From contig NW_024883012.1 in NCBI RefSeq assembly GCF_019059575.1, positions 1 to 64,000 on the forward strand: DNA of 64,000 nt, in the 5' to 3' direction. The notes under the pieces are model-generated. The model saw nothing but the letters and a program-made list of their open reading frames with translations, was not told the DNA's origin and did no database searches. Source of the stretch: Amphibalanus amphitrite (lineage: Eukaryota; Arthropoda; Thecostraca; Balanomorpha; Balanidae). Shown one piece after another: positions 55,069-64,000 of the stretch (its first letter is position 1; every line of letters begins with the position of its first letter). The translations under genes and the position numbers were made by a program.

Positions 55069-55979
55069 AAACTCGTATGCTATCCGTAATATGTTATCTA
55101 AGCTCGAAATAGAGTGTTTTCCCTGTGCATTTTATCTGACCAAAACCAAACTGCGTGAACATCACCCGCCAGACCAGTCTTAGCCGTGACCTCTGGCTAA
55201 TACTCAATCCTCACGCAATATGGCGGCTGACTAGCAACCTCCAACCAGTCGTATCACGTATACAGACTTTACACCACGGGATTGCGAGACCTTTCAAGGC
55301 TACGCTAAGTTGACGTGCGGAGAATGCGATTGGTGCGATCGCACTGGCGGCTGTGGTTACAACTTGCATCACTTGTGGGGTTGAGTAGAGTTTATCCGGG
55401 CTGGGAGGATGTGTGTAAACAGGAATCCATATGTGGGCTGGCACAGAGTGAACTGGTTTAACGCTCACGGCTAAAAAAACACAGGCCATGGAAGGTTGAA
55501 CTCACAACTTGGTATGAGGGGGTGCACTCAGGGAGAGTAATGGAGAAAGAGGGAGAAAGAAAAAGAGAGAGAGAAAAAAACGCAGACGGTGAAAGAGAAG
55601 GAAGAAGAAGGAGGAAGGAAGAGAAACTGAAAGAAAGACAGAGACAGAAAGGAGACACGTCTACATACTTATAAATGAACAAAGAACGGGAAAATACGAC
55701 AAAGGGTTTCGAAGATAAAGGAAAGAGACAAAGACGCAGACATAAGCAGACTCAGAAAGCCAGGTCAGAGGAATAAAACATAAAACAAAAACAGATAGAA
55801 AGAGGCAGACAAATCCGAAGGCTAGAACATCTGATCACACACTTCCTAACCAATTAACCATACAACCTCATTTTCTAATTGGATCGGACAGGCAGACATT
55901 CCATCTTGCTGCAAAACTACTCCACCCTGGCCGGCGGCCATCTAAAAACGGGTCTCCTCCATTGTTCTCACAACCGGTG
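55069..55979. other. Unique sequence followed by a purine-rich tract
   Basis: From about 55535 to 55800 the plus strand is mostly A and G (GAGAAAGA-type). No gene is supported. Confidence 0.4.
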
Positions 55980-56849
<870 letters not shown>

Positions 56850-56880
56850 TATAAAGGACTTTGTAAAGCTATTTAGCGAC
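56850..56880 (+). promoter_or_regulatory. TATA box of the 56911-58643 gene
   Basis: TATAAAG at 56850-56856, 61 bp before the start codon; transcription would begin near 56880. Confidence 0.65.
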
Positions 56881-56910
56881 CAGACGAACGAATTCGCGGG
56901 TGGCGTTACG

Positions 56911-56955
56911 ATGGGAAGAAGCGGCGGTTGGGCTGCGCTGGTAGCATTAACTACG
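56911..56955 (+). CDS. Secreted Tyr/Gln-rich protein exon 1
   Basis: Fifteen codons ending in Thr, then the donor GTAAGA. The intron is 530 bp. Confidence 0.8.
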
Positions 56956-58643
56956 GTAAGATTATAACGTTTTTATAACAAACATTGCCTTTTTGGTGAA
57001 TCATCTACAATTTATATGCAACAGGTGCGGTATTATAATTTTGGTCTACCGGTCGAATTAAGATGGGTGTTGTTCTGAGGATAACCTTCTTGGTGGTTAT
57101 TGTAAACTTAACACCGTTTTGTAAACAATATATAGGTGCTTTTTTATGAGTTTGTGTCTCAAGAAATAGGTAAATGCGTAGCAGCTCTATAATAGCTCAA
57201 CTACGTCTGAAACAAAATACTTTTTGCCGAATGCTTGGAGCAGGGTCTTGAAAAATCAATTGTTCACGTTCGACATCATTCGTATCTTTATCGTTTTGTC
57301 AACACTCAACTAGTACTTGAAGAAAGATCTAAACAATACCCAACAGAAGTAAATTACCCTCAACCTAAAATATCTTACAATATTACATCAGCTTGCGACG
57401 ATTTACGACCTCCCCCCATAACCCATGATTGCCAGAACCAGTTATCAGGTATAGCAGTTCTAACGATAGTGTTTTCCTCTTACAGATTATCACCGCCATC
57501 AATGCATACCCATCTTTAGAGCCTTCAAGACAGCTGACTGAATCTGTAGCGTCACCTTCTAAACAGCTGACTGATCCGCTGACGTCACAAAACCAACATC
57601 AACGTGATGCAAGATTTCTCCTCACGTGGGATGATTTTTCGTGGTTCTTTGGTACGAAGAAACAAGCTCCACCACCACCGCCACCACCACCAGCGGTGGT
57701 GGTCAAAAAACAAACTCCTACGACCATAGTGGTGAAGATTCCTGCACCACCGGCACCACCTCCGCACCAACTGCCGCAACTACCGCCTAGTACTGTCACT
57801 AAAGTTCATACAAGTATTAGGACTAGTACTAGTACCAAGGTAGTGGTAGTTATACCCACGTTGTCATACTACCCTGTGCATTATCAGGCTACGAAGGTGC
57901 ACAAGCCTAAGGGATACTTGAACACTGGTGTACATCATTCGGTTGTTGGTGTACAGTATCCATCAAATGATGTGCAGTATCCTTCAACCGGAGATTATCA
58001 GCAAACAACGGGATTATCCCACCAAACGGTGGGGAAATATCAACAACCGGTGGGACAATATCAACCATCAACTGCCGAAAACTACGCAGTAAATACGGTA
58101 CAATACCCAGCCGAGACGGGATACCAGCTGACCACGGGACAACATTATGCACCGAATGAGCCATATCACGCAACTACAGGAGTAAACTACCAGCCAGCTG
58201 ATAAGCATTATCAAACAGGTACAGGATATGCTACGGAGAAGGTGGACATCTATCAACCCGAGGTTGAACACTACAAACCAGCGGTGGAACACTACACAAC
58301 AACTGGAAACTATATCCCACAAACGCCAGTTACCTATCTTCCGCAAGTGGATAAATACGCACCTACAGAAAATCAATATGCATCAACAGTAACGCAGCAC
58401 CCAGTAGATAAAAATCACTATGCGCCAGTGGCTCAACAAACCCCACAAGGAGCGCCACACTACCAACAAATTGCGCAAAACTACGTAGTAAACGCACAAC
58501 AGTACCCAGCAGCTATTACACACTATACAGACGACGCGGATCACTATCCAAAAGATGCGGTACATAACCCAATCCCAGGGATTCACTACTCCGTGTCGAA
58601 AAATACGATTTTACGGCGAGAATCTGTAGATCGTAGAAAGTGA
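56911..58643 (+). CDS. Secreted Tyr/Gln/His/Pro-rich repeat protein (2 exons)
   Basis: Exon 1 (56911-56955) and exon 2 (57486-58643) join in phase 0 to give 400 residues. MGRSGGWAALVALTT plus IITAINA is a signal peptide with likely cleavage before YPS. A short Thr/Gln/Ser region and the aromatic patch WDDFSWFFG follow. Then come eight prolines, Val/Pro/Lys/Thr-rich sequence, and from about residue 155 to the end a loose 9-13 residue repeat with Tyr, Gln, His and Thr (for example VGKYQQPVGQYQPS). There are no cysteines in the repeat region. I know no matching family; regular tyrosines suggest a cross-linked extracellular structure such as cuticle, eggshell or adhesive (inference). The unspliced frame begins earlier at an ATG but has no signal peptide. 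Confidence 0.85.
57486..58643 (+). CDS. Secreted Tyr/Gln-rich protein exon 2
   Basis: The acceptor TCCTCTTACAG precedes ATTATCACC; 385 codons run to TGA. Confidence 0.85.
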   Translation: MITAINAYPSLEPSRQLTESVASPSKQLTDPLTSQNQHQRDARFLLTWDDFSWFFGTKKQAPPPPPPPPAVVVKKQTPTTIVVKIPAPPAPPPHQLPQLPPSTVTKVHTSIRTSTSTKVVVVIPTLSYYPVHYQATKVHKPKGYLNTGVHHSVVGVQYPSNDVQYPSTGDYQQTTGLSHQTVGKYQQPVGQYQPSTAENYAVNTVQYPAETGYQLTTGQHYAPNEPYHATTGVNYQPADKHYQTGTGYATEKVDIYQPEVEHYKPAVEHYTTTGNYIPQTPVTYLPQVDKYAPTENQYASTVTQHPVDKNHYAPVAQQTPQGAPHYQQIAQNYVVNAQQYPAAITHYTDDADHYPKDAVHNPIPGIHYSVSKNTILRRESVDRRK

Positions 58644-58841
58644 TGATAATGAGGCTGTTGTGGTCTTGCCACTCATTGTAGATCTTATGTTGGTATTTAA
58701 ATATTTATTGTTTGTGTCATGATCGCAAGTGTAAAAATACGCAGGCGAATAACTTGTTGACTAAGTGAAACTGTGAAACTGAATTTGTCTATCCGCTGTA
58801 TGTTACGAGCTACGCGTTTGTTGTGTTTTAGTGTGTTTTTA

Positions 58842-58847
58842 AATAAA
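58842..58847 (+). other. Polyadenylation signal of the 56911-58643 gene
   Basis: AATAAA about 200 bp after the stop codon. Confidence 0.6.
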
Positions 58848-60078
58848 CCAGTTGAACCACAAACCTCGGTATACAGGGGTCTGTGCTTGAGCTCATTTGT
58901 GTGCTATTGCATTTATAGATTGTCTTCGCTCATTGGTGATCGTCAATGGTTGTTGCAAGACATGCTGGACAACCGCATTGGAAATTACATGTATGCATTA
59001 TCTGACATCATTTGTTTGCTTTTTTACGTCTGCAAACATGAGCGCAACGGCACTGGCCTCTGAGAAGACAAATTATTATAAATGATGCATATTCATAAAT
59101 AGCTCCAAAAGTCTCTAGTTTTCCCATAACTCCATCCAACCGTTGTGATGCGAACAACACGCGCATCATTTCCACATGTTTTCGCATTTGCGCTAACCGC
59201 ATCCGTTCCACCGGCTTCAGTCGTCAGTTTTCTGCCCACCCTCTGATGGAATTCGGATAAGCACCTCTCTTTGTGTAAGTAGAACCGCTAATCAGTGAAC
59301 CAGTTAAACGGGTTATTCCCTCGTCTGATCTACAACAGCTGGCCTCACAGAGGCGACCTCCGAAACGGACCAGTTTAGTGGCAAACAAGCACACAAACAG
59401 GGCAAGTGTGCAGAAAACCGGTGGGGAGGTGTCTGTGGAAAAAGTGACCTTGGTCCACAGCCGAGCAGATTTGAGATAGACACTGTGAAGTTTCGTTTGG
59501 CAATGTCCGTTGATCTATCCTACCACCTCTACGTACCTGTTTATATTTACACACGGTTTGCGAGCTCTGTTATAAATCAGTTGAGAAATGACATCAGTCT
59601 AGGTTCTACAGATGAGCTATGGTCGCTGGGCTAACAACTTCATAGTATCCACGCAATGTTAATGCGATTACAAGCCCGCTACTATTTATTTTCTTATTGG
59701 AAAACCACATGCATACAGAAGACACACATAAACGCAATCCGCCATCTTTCAAGTTAAAACGCAGTTCAAATAACACTCGAACGCATCAAAACTCGTGTTA
59801 AAACGCAATCCAAATCACACCGAAATCGCCATTCAACCCGTTTCAATCAATAAATTCCCCTGCCAAACCAGGCCCGTGACTCATATATCCCTGATTCACC
59901 AAACATCTGCAATGAACCGGCTCTAGCAGTGCTGCAACATCCTCCAATCACAGCCGCATGCAAGGTTAGCATTGTGGTGAGATTCTCACTGCAGCCACTT
60001 TCTCTCCCTATCTCACCGCCCGCGACACGCACGGGTGAGATGGTTGGTAGATCTGCTAGTTACGGAATCAGTGGATAG
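58848..60078. other. Intergenic region between two secreted-protein genes
   Basis: Near 59745-59830 short repeats of AAAACGCA(A/G)TTCAAAT type occur. No gene is seen. Confidence 0.4.
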
Positions 60079-60146
60079 TATAAAAATTAGGCCGTGACCT
60101 GGTGGTTAGTATAAAAGGAGGAGGGTTGAAAGACGGAGGATTCAGT
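60079..60146 (+). promoter_or_regulatory. TATA boxes and TCAGT initiator of the 60155-61036 gene
   Basis: TATAAAAA at 60079 and TATAAAAGG at 60110 stand upstream of TTCAGTC at 60141-60147. The second box has correct spacing (about 33 bp) to the initiator. The start codon is only about 11 bp further. Confidence 0.7.
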
Positions 60147-60154
60147 CGGACAAA

Positions 60155-60211
60155 ATGACGAGGCACACGAGGATGATTGCGGCAACGCTGGGGATTATTG
60201 TACTGGCACAG
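60155..60211 (+). CDS. Secreted GGVP-repeat protein exon 1
   Basis: Nineteen codons ending in Gln, then the donor GTGAGC. The intron is 342 bp. Confidence 0.8.
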
Positions 60212-61036
60212 GTGAGCTTTCGCACAGTGGGCATAATTATTTAGCTATGGGAAGTATCTTTTTATCTATTCGAAGGACAATAGCTTGTTATCATTGAATC
60301 TACAATACAAAATTATTTGATCATTATTATTAATGTTTTATTTTCGTTGCATCGAAATAAATAACAATTTATTATCCATATTATTCGACATTATATGATC
60401 CAATGTGTAATCCATGCTAATTTATTCGCAATAATTGTTTTATTCAGTGATAGGTTAGTAGTTTTGTCTTCTACTTGGCTATCGTATCTAATTTTCAGTT
60501 CTCCAAATGTATGTCCATGACCGCTATGACATTGTATCTTCCTGTGCCCTCAGGTCGTCATCAGTACCGAGGTCAAGAAGCCCAAAACCTCCCCGGTGGC
60601 TCCCTATGGTGCCCCCGCCCAGCCCGGCCTCTTCTCCGGCCTCGGCGGCCTCATCCTAGGCAAGAACGCCCTTCTTCTTCAGCGTCCTCTACTAGCTCTA
60701 GGACAAGTGGCTCAAGCTGTTGGAGACGGAGCTAACCGTCTAGCTGCGAGGGTGACACAGGCGGGGCTATCAGGATTTCAAGCTGCCTCGCAGAGTCTAG
60801 GTTCGGCGTATGCTCCGCCAGTTGGCGGAGTGCCAGGAGGAATACCACTTGGCGGAGTGCCAGGTGGCATTGGGCCACTTGGCGGAGTGCCAGTTGGAGG
60901 CGTGCCAGCTGTTGGGGGCTACAAAGGTCATCATTCGTTTCATCATCGGTCGAAAGGTCAACAGCATGCGGTGCATCATAAGTTGAAAGGTGCGGCGAAG
61001 AAGGTGGCGAAGGCGGTAAAGTCTGTAAGAAGGTGA
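60155..61036 (+). CDS. Secreted basic GGVP-repeat protein (2 exons)
   Basis: Exon 1 (60155-60211) and exon 2 (60554-61036) join in phase 0 to give 179 residues. MTRHTRMIAATLGIIVLAQ plus VVIS is a signal peptide. Then follow a Lys/Pro/Ala/Gly region, an amphipathic Leu/Gln/Ala stretch (RPLLALGQVAQAVGDGANRL), GGVPGG(I)PLGGVPGG repeats at about 115-145, a His/Lys-rich patch (KGHHSFHHRSKGQQHAVHHK), and the strongly cationic C-terminal KLKGAAKKVAKAVKSVRR. No family is recognised. The tail resembles a cationic amphipathic helix; surface-binding or antimicrobial behaviour is speculation. It shares the exon pattern of the genes at 40412 and 56911. Confidence 0.85.
60554..61036 (+). CDS. Secreted GGVP-repeat protein exon 2
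   Basis: The acceptor CTGTGCCCTCAG precedes GTCGTCATC; 160 codons run to TGA. Confidence 0.85.
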   Translation, partial: VVISTEVKKPKTSPVAPYGAPAQPGLFSGLGGLILGKNALLLQRPLLALGQVAQAVGDGANRLAARVTQAGLSGFQAASQSLGSAYAPPVGGVPGGIPLGGVPGGIGPLGGVPVGGVPAVGGYKGHHSFHHRSKGQQHAVHHKLKGAAKKVAKAVKSVRR

Positions 61037-61458
61037 ATGCTGGATGGAAGCAGCTACTGAGAGAATGTGGAGGACATCAGGAGATACAGGACAGCATCGA
61101 ATGACGTCTAGCAGAATATCAAAGAATGGAGGAAAAGAAAAGTTTCATCATATTCATCATCATCAGCATCAGCAACATCACAAACCTGCATCACAAGCAG
61201 CCGAGACCGCCATCATTCTTATAAGAACAATGTATTGCAATGACATTGAGTGAACAAGTGCTATTTGAGAGTGTGTAATGTGTGTGCAAGTCGACAGTTA
61301 GTGTTCTCCTAAGTCCTAACGCTTCCCATGAAATAAAACATTATTGAAGATCTTTGCATTTCGACACCACTGCTGCTTACAACATAACACAACACTTAAG
61401 CACGGTTTGTAGAAAACACAAGTGTATGGCACTGATGTGGTTAATAAACATCAATAGC
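61037..61458 (+). other. 3' untranslated region and flank with AATAAA at 61332
   Basis: AATAAA at 61332-61337 lies about 295 bp after the stop. A short CAT-rich tract near 61150 lies within the untranslated region. Confidence 0.55.
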
Positions 61459-61944
61459 TTAAAGGGACCCTCCAAACTTCAAAAAAGTTTATGAATTGGC
61501 ATAAAAGTGATGTCGCTCGGTTCAGAAAGAGCGAAAACGAATTTCTACCAAATTTCACCGAAAAATATTCACCGGTTTTCAAAATATTTGACTTTTAGTT
61601 TTGTTTACTTTTTTGGGATCTCCGCTGTTTCTAGTGACTTTATTTTAGAAGTGCGGCGTTTGCGGCAGATGTTGCGCGCAAGTAGCATATACCACCGCGT
61701 GCTAGAAAACGTTTTAGTCAAACATTTAAAAATCGTTAGATATCTGCGCTGACGTCACACATTCAGAGGGGTATTCCTAAGCATTAGCCCCGCTGAATCA
61801 AAATGCTGCAATTTTGAAATTCAATATTTCCGATTTAAGGCATTTCTCGATGCTGTGAGAGCCGAAACCGGTAATTGTGAGCCAGGGACCCCATTTTGGC
61901 TATCTCAACTCAAATCTAATGTTAAGGTGGGAGGGTCCCTTTAA
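61459..61944. mobile_element. TTAA-flanked MITE with AGGGACCCTCC ends
   Basis: Inverted ends AGGGACCCTCC; TTAA at 61459-61462 and 61941-61944. It differs from the CCC(T/G)CGC superfamily. Its right TTAA is also the left TTAA of the following family F element. Confidence 0.75.
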
Positions 61945-62976
61945 CCCTCGCCCTGGCAGGGGGGGGGGTCGATGCGACCCCCCCCCCCCCTGAGGTTTTT
62001 CGAAGATAGCGGAAAAAACGAGCGCCGCCAAATTTGGCACAGCCTATGGGGCAGCCTTTTTACATATGACCTGAAAATTTCAGGTCCGGGTGACCTTGGG
62101 TCAGGTCACCAGGTCAGAAAAACCGGTACAAGGTCATGGTCAAATTTCAATTTTCTTTTTGCACCTGTCCAACTCACAGTTTTCGACTGATTTCCTTCAA
62201 ACTTTCAGGATGTGCTAAGTTCACCGAGTTGTATAACATATAGTCCGTTTTTTTTAGGTCACTGACCTGAGGTCAGTTAGAGGTCATTACGTCGTAATGT
62301 TAAGCCTATGGGAAAATACTAAATTCGGAAAATACTGGAGATATCCGCTTCGTTTTATCACTTTTGTGCTTTGAAACCACGGTACTTAACAGCAGGTCAC
62401 TTGGTGCTTCTTTGTTTGGTGTACTTATCCATGGGTCAGGTCAAATGAGGTCAACTGAGGTCAAATGACGTTTTTGCCAATAGCTTGGCACATAATGACG
62501 CTAGAGCTTAAAAAATGGTATCATTGTGTTCCTAGTGATCAGCCGAATCAAATGATATGCGATATGATGCAATTTGGTTAACTTGAACTTAATTTATTAA
62601 TTTAAGTTTACTTAAAATTTAGGAAAAACTTTAAGTACACTTAAGCAAGCTAAAAAGTATATCATTCGACGCGCCTTGACGTGCTGAGTTCACTGGTGCT
62701 TTTCTTTTTGCTCTATCTTAATTAGATCAAAAGTTATAAGCGAAAAACTTTTGACCTGTTTTTAGCGAAATTTTTACATTTATACCCCCCAAAACCCCCC
62801 TAAATATTGATCTAGAGCAACCAAATTTGCACAGGGGCGAGAACTCCGGGGGGCCCACCTACCTACCAAATTTGGTGTTTCTAGGTGCCATAGGAGCCAA
62901 TCGCGAGGGGGGGGGTCGCATCGACCCCCCCTGCCAGGCCGTGTTATGAAAAATGCCCTGCCAGGGCGAGGGTTAA
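61941..62976. mobile_element. TTAA element, family F copy 1 (intact)
   Basis: TTAA flanks. The left short end is CCCTCGCCCTGGCAGGGG; the right long end has TGCCAGG twice. The hairpin core is GGTCGATGCGACC. It has a perfect AGGTCA-C-TGACCT palindrome at 62256-62268. This copy supplies the empty sites for insertions into copy 2 (32040-38196). Confidence 0.85.
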
Positions 62977-63131
62977 ATGTCCTGTCCATTCAACGCACCA
63001 GCCTGCATTTAGAAGTTCAACAAACCCTTCAACTGGAAGCTGCGTAATTGAGTTTACGGCTGACATTACGCATAGCTGGTGGGACTTTTGTAGTTTTAAT
63101 GTTGTACGGGGCGCATTTTATCTTCAATATA

Positions 63132-63808
63132 GGGTAGCCTGGGGCAAGACGCCCCAGATAATTTATTTTGCTACATAACTTTTGTCCCACATCACCTGGA
63201 AGGCCAAATTTGTGCTCAATGCGTTCTTTGGACATTTTACTTTAAATTCCACCCCTCAAATTCATTCACTTATGATCGAACTCCCAGCTAGGAAGTGATT
63301 TGTGAAACAACTGCAAATGGGGCATTTTGCCCCAACCCCAGGGCAAAACGCCCCACGGCCTGGGGCAAGAAGCCCCATACTCTAGATTGAAGATTAAACA
63401 TGCTAGTTGACTAAATCGTATATGAGAGGCCCGTTAGACCTTGGGAGGCACGGCACTGAAGTTAGCACCTTCCATCCTGTCAGGTGTTCAGCTATGACAC
63501 TATTGTATGTACAGGTTTTTCACCTGCCTCATAAGGCCAAATAATAAATCATTGCAATGCAAATGTTAATCAAATACTTCCTTTGCCATTAATTTTTTGA
63601 GAAAAGCACATAAAATTGCATAGAAACTTACTGTTCGACAGTTACCGAACATTAGGAAGTGGGTATTCGGAACAACACATGAGGTAAAACGCCCCATGGG
63701 GCTTTTTGCCCCGCGACCTACTGGGGCGTTTTACCCCATCACGTAGTTCGGTCAGAGAACAACGCCTTGCACTCCAGCAAGACATAATTTAAAACGGACC
63801 AACCCATT
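63132..63808. mobile_element. Mariner-like MITE copy 2 (right part missing)
   Basis: TA then GGGTAGCCTGGGGCAAG; about 675 bp match copy 1 at 47111. Similarity stops near 63808 and no right end is seen before the window edge, so it is truncated or interrupted. Confidence 0.75.
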
Positions 63809-64000
63809 ATCCAGAATTGGAGGATCAAAAGCATGCGATAGCATGCTTTTGCATCCGGAAATTCCCATTGGTGGGTCGCTGAAGAAAAGTTCGGCCAAGC
63901 CTGTTTGTCAGTATGTGAGTGAGTATGTGAGTATGTGAGTTTGTCCAAGCCTTTTTGGACCTGGAGTCAAAATGGGTGGACCGATCGGGACGAAAGTGGG
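63809..64000. other. Window edge, short repeats
   Basis: AAAGCATGCG and CGCATGCTTTT-like inverted words near 63830, then a GTATGTGAGT repeat near 63910. Too short to classify. Confidence 0.35.

Overview
The window is eukaryotic and most probably from an arthropod; a crustacean would fit, but the sequence does not name the species. Genes have spliceosomal introns, TATA boxes paired with TCAGT initiators, and first exons that stop inside the signal peptide, the usual layout of arthropod cuticle-type genes. About a third of the window is one superfamily of non-coding transposable elements. Minisatellites, hAT-like, Harbinger-like and mariner-like elements fill much of the rest.

Layout. (1) 1865-13771, minus strand: a five-exon gene for a histidine-rich, N-glycosylated, single-pass membrane protein. 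Its 8.9 kb second intron holds three TTAA elements, a palindromic MITE and a hAT-like element. (2) 13772-27542: no gene found; hAT-like and TTAA elements and long arrays of 20-22 bp repeats built on GGCC or similar cores. (3) 27543-31298, minus strand: five exons of an L-asparaginase N-terminal-domain protein with a long disordered C-terminal tail; the first coding exon was not found. (4) 32040-38196: a TTAA element interrupted by three later transposons. (5) 40412-41859, minus strand: a two-exon secreted low-complexity protein. (6) 42519-55068: a chain of TTAA elements, several nested, plus Harbinger- and mariner-like MITEs. (7) 55980-56270: a long CT tract. (8) 56911-58643 and 60155-61036, plus strand: two more two-exon secreted low-complexity proteins. 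(9) 61459 to the end: two TTAA-flanked elements back to back and a mariner-like copy.

The three secreted-protein genes share promoter type, exon pattern and phase-0 intron position. They look like extracellular structural proteins (cuticle, shell, adhesive or eggshell); that role is inference.

The most unusual feature is the TTAA superfamily. Each element starts CCC(T/G)CGC, then has a family-specific word, a G-run, a family-specific near-palindrome and a C-run. The interior is packed with AGGTCA nuclear-receptor half-sites, including perfect AGGTCA-N-TGACCT palindromes of the ecdysone-receptor type. Empty sites inside the window confirm insertion at TTAA, yet two copies sit in other 4-bp targets (ATAT and GTAG).
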